A stretch of DNA of 64,000 bases from positions 1,174,501 through 1,238,500 of the forward strand of contig CP063167.1 in assembly GCA_016806145.1 (NCBI GenBank). The letters are read 5' to 3'. The position numbers were made by a program, and so were the translations under genes. The notes below the pieces were generated by a model. That model worked only from the letters and a program-made list of their open reading frames with translations. It made no database searches and had not been told where the DNA came from. This document shows, one piece after another, positions 16,404-24,838 of this stretch (positions within the stretch are counted from its first letter, which is position 1; each line of letters starts with the position of its first letter). Source of the stretch: Variovorax paradoxus. GTDB taxonomy: Bacteria; Pseudomonadota; Gammaproteobacteria; Burkholderiales; Burkholderiaceae_C.

Positions 16404-18473
16404 TCAGGGAAAGGCGCTGGCCAAGCCGGTGCGCGGCGTGGCACCGCCGCCCGGCCCGATTTCCAAGTAGGCGTCGCTGGCAGGCGTGTAGGCTTTCCAC
16501 TCCGGCGCGTCCATGCTGGGATTGCCATCCTTCGCGAAACGGGTCCATAGCGTCATGGTGGTTTCAGTGATGGCTTCGTCGTTCGGTCCCCAGCCCATCG
16601 ACGCCTGGACATCGGCCGCATCCCCAGCGGTGCCGGTGATGCCATTGCCATTGAGGTCACCGATGGGCGCCTTCGCGCCGGCCGGCGTGAGCACCAGACC
16701 CATCACGTAGTTCGTCACCATGCCTTGCGGGTAGCCGAACAGGTAGGGCAACTCGCCGCTGTGGCCGCTGAGCAGGCCCATCGCCGACCAGCCGTCCGGC
16801 ACGCGGCTGAACCGGTACACGTACTGGGGCGAGCGATAGGTTGGCGCGCGCTGCGCCATGAATACCGGCAGCGACGCGCGCAGCGAGGGATAGTCGCCAG
16901 AGGTCGCCCCCACCATCAGCGGCACGTCGCTGGGCATACCCTCCGCCATGTTCTGACCGTAGGTCTTCACCATGTGACGATGATCCACATTGGGTCGGTA
17001 GGTCTCGCGCGGGATGCCCGCGTCGAGGTCGGCTTGGGTGTAGGCGGTCCACGGCAAGGCGCGCGCCTGTGCCAACGTGGTCGCACCGACGCGCTCGAAC
17101 ACGGCCTTGCCGATCGCCTCGCCGCCGGCCAGCGAGCTCGCGGGTGTTCCGCCTGTCGCGATGGCATTGGCGCCGCTCTGCACAATGGCCTTGTGGAACA
17201 AGCCGGCAGCCTCGGGCGCGTTCATGAGGCCATAGACCTTTCCGCCGCCACCCGATTGGCCGAAGATGGTCACGTTGCCGGGATCGCCGCCGAACGCAGC
17301 GATGTTCGATTTCACCCACTGGAGCGCCATCACCAGGTCCATCTGGCCGTAGTTCCCCGAGCCACCGTGGCCGCTTTCCGCACTCAGCAGCGGATGCGCG
17401 AGATAGCCGAACGGCCCCAGCCGGTGGTTGACGGTGACCAGCACCACGCCCTTGGTGGTCAATCCATCTGGATTGTTGTACTGCTTGGAGTTGGCTGTGA
17501 GGATTGCGAACGAGCCACCGTGGAACCACACCATCACCGGCAGCTTCGACGCGCTTTTGGGCGCCGTCACATGCAGGTACAGCGAATCCTCGCTCATGCC
17601 GCCTTCGCCCAAAGCTTCCATCGTCGGGTTCTGCGCCGACTGGTCGGGCCAGGCGATGGCCTGGCGCACACCGCTCCAGGGTGTGGGCGATTGCGGTGCG
17701 CGCCAACGCAATGGACCGACCGGCGGTTGCGCGTACGGAATACCGAGGTACTGCCACGTGCCGGCATTTGCCTCGAAGCCCCGCAGCGAACCGCCCGTGG
17801 TGGCCACGAGGTGGCGCGTGCGCGTGCTTCGCGTGTAGTGTTCCTGTGCGGCTGCGGTGGTCCTGGCCGTGCGCGGTCGCGGGTCGAGGTCGGAGAAGGC
17901 GCCTGCCGTCTCGATCGCTGCGAGCAGGGGCGCAATGCTGGCACGGAACGCGGCCGCGGGCTGTGCGAAATCGATCGCGGCGGCATGACGCGAGACCGCT
18001 TGGCGGATCGCTTCGGTGATCTGTATGCCGTTGTTGAGGTCACCGTCGGCATCGAGGGATTGCAGCAGCACCAGGCGGTTGCTCACACGCACGTCACTGG
18101 TCGTGCTGTCGGCCCCGACCCAGGCGAGCGGCGAGACGGCGGCCGATGCCGGTGTCGAGCCCAGCGGCAATGTACCGATCGAGAAGCTCAAGGTCTCGCC
18201 GGCCGCATAGCGGTACCGGCCTTCGGCATCGGTGGTGCGCGCGCCGCTCAGTGAGCCGCGGTAATCGAGTCCCGACACAGGGTCACCCGTGAACGTGCCC
18301 GTGAGCTTGGGCTGAGTATCGGGCGCGGTGTCGCCCGCAGGCGGCGCGACGAACGCGAGGCTGGCGCCATTGCCGCCGCCTCCGCAGCCGAGCAGGGCGA
18401 CGGTGCTCGCCCAGGCTGCGAGGCAAAGGACGCGCGAGCGGCGCCGCTCGGCGCGGGCCGTGTGTGAGTGCAT
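16404..18473 (-). CDS. Lipoprotein carboxylesterase type B (paralogue 1)
   Basis: 689 residues. A signal peptide with lipobox VALLGC (Cys about residue 29) is followed by a Gly-rich linker. An N-terminal extension to about residue 220 has YRYAAGETLSFSIGTLPLG and DADGDLNNGIQ. The type B esterase domain follows with PVMVWFHGGSF, the nucleophile GQSGGG and the His region HSGELPYLFG. The common elbow GESGG has Gln instead of Glu. AAGGAGA precedes the ATG. It lies 95 bases downstream of the second paralogue on the same strand, probably as an operon. The substrate is unknown. Confidence 0.88.
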   Translation of the reverse strand: MHSHTARAERRRSRVLCLAAWASTVALLGCGGGGNGASLAFVAPPAGDTAPDTQPKLTGTFTGDPVSGLDYRGSLSGARTTDAEGRYRYAAGETLSFSIGTLPLGSTPASAAVSPLAWVGADSTTSDVRVSNRLVLLQSLDADGDLNNGIQITEAIRQAVSRHAAAIDFAQPAAAFRASIAPLLAAIETAGAFSDLDPRPRTARTTAAAQEHYTRSTRTRHLVATTGGSLRGFEANAGTWQYLGIPYAQPPVGPLRWRAPQSPTPWSGVRQAIAWPDQSAQNPTMEALGEGGMSEDSLYLHVTAPKSASKLPVMVWFHGGSFAILTANSKQYNNPDGLTTKGVVLVTVNHRLGPFGYLAHPLLSAESGHGGSGNYGQMDLVMALQWVKSNIAAFGGDPGNVTIFGQSGGGGKVYGLMNAPEAAGLFHKAIVQSGANAIATGGTPASSLAGGEAIGKAVFERVGATTLAQARALPWTAYTQADLDAGIPRETYRPNVDHRHMVKTYGQNMAEGMPSDVPLMVGATSGDYPSLRASLPVFMAQRAPTYRSPQYVYRFSRVPDGWSAMGLLSGHSGELPYLFGYPQGMVTNYVMGLVLTPAGAKAPIGDLNGNGITGTAGDAADVQASMGWGPNDEAITETTMTLWTRFAKDGNPSMDAPEWKAYTPASDAYLEIGPGGGATPRTGLASAFP

Positions 18474-18568
18474 GAAGGTCTCCTTGTGGTGTGGTGTGCG
18501 GGAACGAAAGGCGTGGCCGCGCCGCCGCGCCTTCCGCGATCTGGCGATGCGGCGCTCAGGCGGCGCGC

Positions 18569-20623
18569 TCAGGGAAAGACGCTCGACAGGCCGGTGCGGA
18601 CCACGGGCGCGGCGCCGAGTTCGACGAAGCGGTCGTTCGCGGGCGTGTAGGCAGGCCAGTCAACCAATCCCGCGACGCTTGGGTTGCCGGTTTTGGCGAA
18701 CTGGGTCCAGATCGCCATGCTGTTCTCGATCGCCTTCGCATCAGCGCTGTCGAAACCGGCCGAGGCAAGGATGTCCTGCGTGTCGCCCGCGGAGCCGCTG
18801 ACGCCGTTGCCGTTGAGGTCTCCAATGGCGAGCTTGCCGCCGGTGGCCGGGTCGATCACCAGGTCGAGCAGGTAGTGGGTGACGACGCTCTCAGGCGCAT
18901 TGAAGACGTAGGCCAGCTCGCCCGCGTGATACGTTTTCACGCCCCTAGCGCGCCAGCCGCCCGGCACCTGGCTGAAGAGGGCCGCATAGTGCCGGCTGGC
19001 GCTGTGCGCCGTCATCCAGGGAAACACGTTCTTCACCGTCTCGATCGGGTCGGGGGTGTCGTTGGTGTTGACGACAATCATGAAGGGCACGTCGTTGTGT
19101 CGGCGCGACTCGAAACTCACGCGCTCGCTGTAAGGCAGATAGCCGTTGTCGATGTTGGTGTAGGGCACGAGCACGGAGGCCGCTGCGACCACCTCGGTCC
19201 AGGGGCGGTTGCGCATCTCCTCGAGCGAGGCCGCGCCCAGCCTCTTCTGGAGCGCGAGTCCGACCGCCTCGGCCGAGGCCAGCGTGCGGGTGTCGGGAAT
19301 CAGCGTGCCGCTCTGGCTGATCGCTTTGTGGAAAAGGCCGGCCGCGCTCGGCGATGCCATCAGTGAAAGCACTTTGCGCCCGCCACCGGACTCGCCGAAG
19401 ACGGTCACGTTGTCAGGGTCGCCCCCGAAGGCCGCGATGTTCGCCTTGACCCACTGCAGCGCCATCACCAGGTCCATCTGCCCGTAGTTGCCCGAGCCGC
19501 CGCGACCGCTCTCGGCGCTGAGCGCGGGGTGCGCGATGTAGCCGAGGGCACCGAGGCGATGGTTCACCGAGACTTGCACCACGCCCTTGCTGACAAGGGC
19601 ATTCGGGTTGTTGAAAGGCTTGGTGTTGCTCGTGAGCGAAGTGAACCCGCCGCCGTGGAACCACACCATCACCGGCAGCTTGGAGGCCGACTTGGGTGCC
19701 GTCACGTTGAGATACAGCGAGTCTTCGCTCATGCCGCCCTCGCCGAAGCGCTCGAGCGCTTGGACCTGTGCGGCCTGATCAGCCCAGGCGACCGCCTCGC
19801 GGACGCCGCTCCACGGCTGGGGCGCTTGCGGCGCGCGCCAGCGTAGCGCGCCGAGCGGCGGCTGCGCGTAGGGAATGCCAAGGTATTGCCAGGTCGTGGC
19901 GCTGGACTCGAAGCCGCGCAGCGGACCGCCGGTGGTGGTCACGAGGTTGCGCGCGGCGGTGGCGCGGGCGTAGTGCTCCTGCGCGGCGACGGCGCCGCGC
20001 GCGCTGCGCGGACGCGGATCGAGATCCGTGAAGGCGCCGGCCGCATCGAGCGCTGCGAGCAATGGTGCGAGGCTCGCGCGGAAGGCCGTGGCCGATTGGG
20101 AGAAATCGATGGCCGCGGCATGCCTGGACACGATGTCGCGGATTGGGCCGGTGACCTGAATGCCGTTGTTGAGGTCGCCGTCGGCATCGAGGGTCTGCAG
20201 CAGTACGAGGCGATTGGTGGCGCGGGGGTCGGCCGGCGAGCTGGCGCCGCCGATGCTCAGCGGCGACAGCGCGTCCGCGGCGGGCGCGGTGCCCAGCGGC
20301 AACTCACCGATCGAAAAGCTCAGCGTTTCGCCTGGCGCATAGTCGTAGCGCCCCTGCGCGTCTGTCTTACGCGCCCCTGTGACGGAGCCACGGTAGTCGA
20401 GGCCAACGACCGGTCCGCCTGCGAACACGCCGATGAGCCGGGGCTGGTTGTCCGGTGCAGGCTCATGGCTGCCGCCGGGTGCCGGCACCGTGGGCCACGC
20501 TACGAAACTGGCGCTGCTCCCTCCTCCACCGCCGCAGCCCAGCAAGAACGCGGTCGCGGCGCAAGCGGCCACCCACCGCGTGCCGCAGCGGCGCCCCTCG
20601 GGCGATGCCATGCCTCTGATCAT
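18569..20623 (-). CDS. Lipoprotein carboxylesterase type B (paralogue 2)
   Basis: 684 residues, colinear with paralogue 1 over its whole length. It has lipobox FLLGC, the same N-terminal extension (YDYAPGETLSFSIGELPLG, DADGDLNNGIQ) and an esterase domain with VMVWFHGGGF, elbow GESGGG and HAGELAYVF. The start at 20623 has AAGGAGA upstream; an in-frame ATG lies at 20611. It is divergent from a TetR gene with a perfect palindrome between them. Both products should be outer-membrane or periplasmic lipoproteins hydrolysing an external ester. Confidence 0.9.
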   Translation of the reverse strand: MIRGMASPEGRRCGTRWVAACAATAFLLGCGGGGGSSASFVAWPTVPAPGGSHEPAPDNQPRLIGVFAGGPVVGLDYRGSVTGARKTDAQGRYDYAPGETLSFSIGELPLGTAPAADALSPLSIGGASSPADPRATNRLVLLQTLDADGDLNNGIQVTGPIRDIVSRHAAAIDFSQSATAFRASLAPLLAALDAAGAFTDLDPRPRSARGAVAAQEHYARATAARNLVTTTGGPLRGFESSATTWQYLGIPYAQPPLGALRWRAPQAPQPWSGVREAVAWADQAAQVQALERFGEGGMSEDSLYLNVTAPKSASKLPVMVWFHGGGFTSLTSNTKPFNNPNALVSKGVVQVSVNHRLGALGYIAHPALSAESGRGGSGNYGQMDLVMALQWVKANIAAFGGDPDNVTVFGESGGGRKVLSLMASPSAAGLFHKAISQSGTLIPDTRTLASAEAVGLALQKRLGAASLEEMRNRPWTEVVAAASVLVPYTNIDNGYLPYSERVSFESRRHNDVPFMIVVNTNDTPDPIETVKNVFPWMTAHSASRHYAALFSQVPGGWRARGVKTYHAGELAYVFNAPESVVTHYLLDLVIDPATGGKLAIGDLNGNGVSGSAGDTQDILASAGFDSADAKAIENSMAIWTQFAKTGNPSVAGLVDWPAYTPANDRFVELGAAPVVRTGLSSVFP

Positions 20624-20703
20624 CCATGTCTCCTTCGGTTATTTGACGTACGGGGTCCCCGCGCGGGGCCGAGCCGACCCAGACGGAACAGGTGGATAAT
20701 TCC

Positions 20704-20719
20704 ATTGAATTAATTCAAT
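20704..20719. promoter_or_regulatory. Palindromic operator candidate between esterase and TetR genes
   Basis: ATTGAATTAATTCAAT is a perfect 16-base palindrome, and an overlapping partial one (AATTC-N4-GAATT) follows. It lies about 80 bases upstream of the esterase start and 48 bases upstream of the TetR start, in unusually AT-rich sequence. This is the expected place for the TetR binding site. Confidence 0.6.
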
Positions 20720-20767
20720 CGAATTAGAACTAACCCTAGCCGAGCCAGAGGTCACAATCTGCGTCCC

Positions 20768-21445
20768 ATGCCCAGTCCCGCAACGAGCCCGAAGGAAAAA
20801 CGCCCGCCCGCGCTGGCGGCGTCGGCCGCCGCCACGCGCGAGCGCCTGCTGCTGGAAGCCATGCGGCTGTTCGCGCGAGAGGGCATGAATGCTGTGTCGC
20901 TGCGCAGGATCGTCGCGGCCGCGGGCGCGGCCAACTTGTCGGCGCTGCACTACCACTTCGGTAATCGCGAGAGTGTGGTGACCGAGGTGGCGCGGATGCT
21001 TCAGCGAATCCTCGAGCCGCGCTGCCGCGCGCGGCTCGAGGCGCTGGATAGGGGGCCTCACACCGTGCGCGACGTGCTCGACGCGGCCTTCGGTCCGATG
21101 ATCGACATGCTGTCCGAGGCCGGGCTGGGCCGCGACGCCGTGTGCTTCATCGGCCGGCTCGGCTGGGATTTTGGCGAGGAAGGCCAGAAAATCTCGGCCG
21201 ACATGCACCGCGACATACTGACCCTCGCACTGGACAGGCTTGCCGCATTGATCCCGGCGGTACCCCTCGAAGTTCTGAAGTTCCGACTCCTTCTGACGAT
21301 GAATTCGTTGTACTACGGCATCTCATACCGCAGCTATGCCATGCGCTCACCCTTCGGTCCGCTGTCGATCGGGCGACGCGGCAACGAAGTGCAGGAACGG
21401 GCGCTCTTCATGGACTATCTCGAAGCCGGTATCCGGCATCCGTGA
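20768..21445 (+). CDS. TetR family transcriptional regulator
   Basis: 225 residues. An N-terminal HTH (TRERLLLEAMRLFAREGMNAVSLRRIVAAAGAANLSALHYHFGNRE) is followed by a long helical effector domain. It is divergent from the two esterase genes across an AT-rich palindrome, so it probably regulates them in response to an ester or its product. Confidence 0.9.
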   Translation: MPSPATSPKEKRPPALAASAAATRERLLLEAMRLFAREGMNAVSLRRIVAAAGAANLSALHYHFGNRESVVTEVARMLQRILEPRCRARLEALDRGPHTVRDVLDAAFGPMIDMLSEAGLGRDAVCFIGRLGWDFGEEGQKISADMHRDILTLALDRLAALIPAVPLEVLKFRLLLTMNSLYYGISYRSYAMRSPFGPLSIGRRGNEVQERALFMDYLEAGIRHP

Positions 21446-21663
21446 CGCTCACGCTGGAGCGAAGATCGCCAGGCGCACCGGTGAACGCGGAGCGCATGAC
21501 CAGGCGCCGCAGCTTTCATGATTTGGCTTCATCGGTCATGCATGGCTCATGGCGTCGCTCGACACCGCGCACTGTTTGGCGAACAGCGCTGCTTGCTGAT
21601 AGCCAAAAGTCCTACATCCTTCTCGCAGACCCAAGGGTAGAAAAAGTGACCCTGGAGTCCAGA

Positions 21664-21891
21664 ATGACCACCGTTGCGTTTGACAAACGTTATGAGGCAT
21701 GGGCTGCGGCTGAGGCTGCGGTCTACGAAGCGATGACTCGGCTCGGTCCGCTCGGCCATGCAGAGGTCGCGCCTTTGCGTGCACAGGCCGATGAGCTGCT
21801 GCGCGACCTTTGGGAAGAACCAGATCTCTTTGAAGCCATTCGCCAGTCTCGCGATCAGTTTGAGTTTGCGCATGCCTTGCGGGCTGCGTAA
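21664..21891 (+). CDS. Hypothetical small protein
   Basis: 75 residues from the ATG at 21664 (MTTVAFDKRYEAWAAAEAAVYEAM), preceded by a weak purine-rich site (ctggagtcc). The composition is mostly amphipathic helix (EVAPLRAQADELLRDLWEE). No family was recognised. The open frame continues far upstream, but that part is low-complexity and not protein-like. It stands alone among small genes. Confidence 0.6.
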   Translation: MTTVAFDKRYEAWAAAEAAVYEAMTRLGPLGHAEVAPLRAQADELLRDLWEEPDLFEAIRQSRDQFEFAHALRAA

Positions 21892-22356
21892 CTGCTCACG
21901 TTGAAATCGTCGGCAGCTGGCTGGTGTGATCCTTGGCCAGATCACTGGGCGGGCGACGAGATCTCCATCCATGTTGATTCTCAAGTCTCCGGCTTGGCGC
22001 GCGAGGCTGCAGCGAGCTTGCCGCAAGCGCTTGTTCGCGGCGGGGCTCTTGTTACGCGGTGCTTGTTCCCTGCGGCGCACACATGGCTGCAGCGATCTGG
22101 TTCGTGAGGTGTGGGCGAGATCGGAGCCGCGGAGCCGCTCCGGGCGGCTCGGCGAGTTTGCCGCTGCGGACACGACAGGTTGTGGCCGGCTTCTCTTCGC
22201 GTTCTCGGCGTCACCCGCCTTTTTCTTACCATTCGCGTCTCTCGCGGCCCCCGCGCCTCAGAGTGCAAAGAATCAAAGTTATCTGACATGGCGTGAAGCG
22301 CGGGAACCCTACATTTCTGACGCCACGCTGCGTCGTGGCACCTTGCTGTAAACCTC
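21892..22356. other. Unassigned region ahead of a strong terminator
   Basis: No confident gene. A frame ending at 22351, just before the terminator hairpin, has a hydrophobic stretch (LLFAFSASPAFFLPFASLAAPAP) followed by a polar tail, like a secreted peptide. It has no nearby ATG or ribosome site. The region could also encode a small RNA using the terminator. Confidence 0.3.
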
Positions 22357-22385
22357 AGCCCGGCTCCGTGCCGGGCTCTTTTTTT
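22357..22385 (+). terminator. Rho-independent terminator
   Basis: The perfect 8-bp stem AGCCCGGC / GCCGGGCT with a 5-base loop is followed by a run of seven T residues. It is the clearest intrinsic terminator in the window, although no confident gene ends at it. Confidence 0.9.
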
Positions 22386-22484
22386 GGGTATCGCTGTGAC
22401 GAGTCGAACGGCTCTTGAAATCTTGCCGAAGGGGACCTAGATTGATCACCGTCGAAGTTTTGGTCAACTGAAAAGGAGGTTTCC

Positions 22485-22817
22485 ATGACCATGAACTTGT
22501 TGCGGCAGATCGCGACGTCCCGCCTGCCGGTCTCGTTCTATCGACCCGAAGACATTGACCAAGTCCGCATCCTCAGAGCGGCGGGGCTGGTTGTGGCGCT
22601 GGTTCCGGCGCCGACCGATCCGCTCACGCTGGGGGGCGATGGCTTGGCTGCCCAGGTGCTCGCCGTCACACAAAAGGGGCGTGAAGAGCTCGCAAGGTTC
22701 GACTACCCGCAGTCGCCGTCGAGGGCGCCGCTGTGGCGCCAACGAATGTCGCGAATCGTCACGCGGCGTCGCAGACCGCCGTCTTCCGACTCACCCAGCT
22801 CTGCACGCATGCAGTAG
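22485..22817 (+). CDS. Hypothetical protein, paralogue of the 23.5-kb gene
   Basis: 110 residues with a perfect ribosome site (AAGGAGG at 22473-22479). It begins MTMNLLRQIATSRLPVSF, continues with DIDQVRILRAAGLVVALVPAP and VTQKGREELARF, and ends in an Arg/Ser-rich tail. It aligns along its first 70 or so residues with the small protein at 23498-23713 (shared MxxLRxI, DI-x3-ILxAAxL, T-x2-GRxxL). The pattern resembles a small winged-helix or DUF protein, but no family was recognised. Confidence 0.75.
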   Translation: MTMNLLRQIATSRLPVSFYRPEDIDQVRILRAAGLVVALVPAPTDPLTLGGDGLAAQVLAVTQKGREELARFDYPQSPSRAPLWRQRMSRIVTRRRRPPSSDSPSSARMQ

Positions 22818-23187
22818 CAGAAGAAAAGATGGGTCCGCTCGAGCACGCGCTGCTTTGATCATTCACGGCAGCGCGTGCTGTTTCGACGGCCGAATCTTGC
22901 GCTTCGCCGCCGTGTTGGTCGGGCCCTTGGATTTCGATGCAGGCACCATGTGGCGGTACCTGTCTATATCGCTATTACGCCTCGAACCTTCATGAAGCGC
23001 AGGTCACTGCGAGCCTGCCGGCCATGCTGGCCCTAGGTTTCGCCTTGCTCGCATACATCCATCGCAGCGATTTGCCTCCAGATTCACTCGCAGCCATCGA
23101 CGGTGACATTCACCATCGGTCATTCACGCTGCTCAGGTGAGGACCCCGCGGGCACGCGCGACTACCTCCAGCAAAAGTAAAGCGCCA
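22818..23187. other. Intergenic region
   Basis: 370 bases. Only short frames without ribosome sites are present; no hairpin or repeat was recognised. Confidence 0.4.
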
Positions 23188-23430
23188 TCACAGCAACGTG
23201 ACCTCGACGCCGTCGGCCGCCACCATCACCCCGGGGGTGTCCGCAACGATCTCGATCGGCACTCCCATGTGGGTGAGAAAATCCCTCTTGGCCGAGCCGC
23301 AGAGCTTCAGCACTCGCATGTATTCCGCGTGTTGCGCGGGTGTCATCAGAAATTTTCGCGGATAAGCGTTGGCGTGGGCTTTCCAATGGGCCGACAGCTT
23401 TTCGGTCATTGAGAGATAGAGAGACGGCAT
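23188..23430 (-). CDS. Hypothetical protein
   Basis: About 80 residues ending KRDFLTHMGVPIEIVADTPGVMVAADGVEVTLL. The centre (YPRKFLMTPAQHAEYMRVLKL) has the look of a real globular protein. The start could be the ATG at 23430 (MPSLYLS) or 23409 (MTEKLSAHW); neither has a strong ribosome site. It is divergent from the small paralogue gene at 23498. No family assigned. Confidence 0.5.
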   Translation of the reverse strand: MPSLYLSMTEKLSAHWKAHANAYPRKFLMTPAQHAEYMRVLKLCGSAKRDFLTHMGVPIEIVADTPGVMVAADGVEVTLL

Positions 23431-23497
23431 ACGTAAAATGACATTGCTAAGCGCACAGGGCTTTAGTAGATTTTCGTGCCCGTTGGAGGGGGCTGGC

Positions 23498-23713
23498 ATG
23501 CCAATGGATTTTTTGCGTCGCATCGAGGACGCCAGGTTTCCGCTCGAGCTTCATGACGAAGCAGATATTAGAAATTCGATTGTTCTCGAAGCGGCCGAGT
23601 TGATTGAAGCCCAGCTTCCGGGTGTCGACGCCCCACCCGCGGACGCGAGCGCCATCATTTTCCGCATCACGCCGCAAGGAAGGGCCGCCCTGTCCACGGC
23701 CAAGCCGATGTAG
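23498..23713 (+). CDS. Hypothetical protein, paralogue of the 22.5-kb gene
   Basis: 71 residues from the ATG at 23498, with ggaggggg 5-6 bases upstream. The sequence MPMDFLRRIEDARFPLELH, then IRNSIVLEAAELIEAQLPG and ITPQGRAAL, parallels the first part of the 110-residue protein one kilobase upstream. This is a pair of diverged paralogues rather than a perfect repeat. Function unknown. Confidence 0.7.
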   Translation: MPMDFLRRIEDARFPLELHDEADIRNSIVLEAAELIEAQLPGVDAPPADASAIIFRITPQGRAALSTAKPM

Positions 23714-24119
23714 CTCGGTCGGTGAATGCCTGTGCCCGCATCTACGTTCGACTTGACATCATTTCGGTTGGTCGTTCCATGCGTCGGTACTCTGAGTGTC
23801 CAGCCAGCCCGAAAGGGCGCTCTTCTGCCGGTCGGATGCGAAAGGGACAAGCCTTTCTCGACGCACACGGGCGTAGTTCGGTGCATGAGTCTGAGTGCTT
23901 GACGAGCGCGCGAGCGCTGCTCAGCCTTGTGCCGGCAGCAGCGTGGATGCACGCACGTGCAGACGCTTTTCCGAGGGGACACCGAAGGGAGTTCGCTGTC
24001 ATCCTTTTCTGCAGGTTCCCACTGGCGTTCACAGCAACCGTTCACATTGCTCGGTAAGTCCTCAGTGGGGAGACGCTGCGAGACAAGCTTGCAGGCAAAG
24101 CATTTGCGAGAATAGATAC
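23714..24119. other. Intergenic region
   Basis: 406 bases with open frames in several phases but no ribosome site or recognisable protein. Nothing assigned. Confidence 0.4.
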
Positions 24120-24386
24120 ATGCTTCTTCCTCCTCCGAACGGTACGGACCGTGTGCAGGGCCTCGCGGCGCGCCTCGGGTGCACCGTGGCCGATCACTGT
24201 GAACTCTATGGGCAACCCAAGCCCGCCCTTCTGGGCAGCCTCTCAGGGCTCGCGCTGACGCTCAAGGAATTTGGGGGTCGTTGGGACAAGGTAGAGCGTG
24301 TGTACGTCTTCGCCAGCTGGCCCATGCTTGAGGCCGCTTTGGAATACTGCATCAGGCACAAGGAAGAAGCCCGCCCTTCGATTTGA
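24120..24386 (+). CDS. Hypothetical protein
   Basis: 88 residues starting MLLPPPNGTDRVQGLAARLG and containing ALTLKEFGGRWDKVERVYVFASWPMLEAALEYCI. The alternating hydrophobic pattern and Trp residues look like a folded small protein. The frame extends upstream, but the ATG at 24120 is where protein-like composition begins. No family recognised. Confidence 0.55.
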   Translation: MLLPPPNGTDRVQGLAARLGCTVADHCELYGQPKPALLGSLSGLALTLKEFGGRWDKVERVYVFASWPMLEAALEYCIRHKEEARPSI

Positions 24387-24838
24387 ATGCCGCGGCCCGA
24401 GACGGCGCGGTCGATGGTGCGCCGCCGCACGCCCTGGACTCGCGACAGCCAAGCGGAAAGACTGCAGCTATCACGGCGCCGTGCTCACGCAGGTTGGCGG
24501 AGAGAGAGCGAGCGACGACGCCCCGGGGTCTGATCGTGGTGCCTGGGCCCCACGGGCATCCAGCACGTGGGTCGCGCCGTGAATACGAAGCGCCGTCCCA
24601 AACGCCTCGGGCGTCGGCATGTCCCTCATGCAAGGCGCTTGCGGTCTCGTTGAGGACCCTGCCGCGCAGCGACGTTTAGTGCTAATCCTGTCGAGGTTGT
24701 CTTTTCACACAGTGATCCTGATGCGTTGCAGTTACGCTTGGTCAGATCGCTACAGCACTCGTTACGACGATTACAGCCCGATCGCATTGTAGGGCGGCGA
24801 GAATTGAAGCACTTTTTTGAACGAGCGTTCAGTGGTCA
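24387..24838. other. Intergenic region upstream of the LOV kinase
   Basis: 452 bases without a convincing gene. The last 130 bases are AT-richer and probably carry the kinase promoter, but I cannot place -35/-10 boxes with confidence. Confidence 0.4.

Noticed and set aside
16725..18254. 509-codon plus-strand frame over the first esterase
   Set aside because: Shadow of the esterase on the opposite strand, His/Arg-rich and without a start signal.
24706..24735. TGATCC at 24717 upstream of the LOV kinase as a sigma-E promoter
   Set aside because: No TAxG element at the required 18-base spacing.
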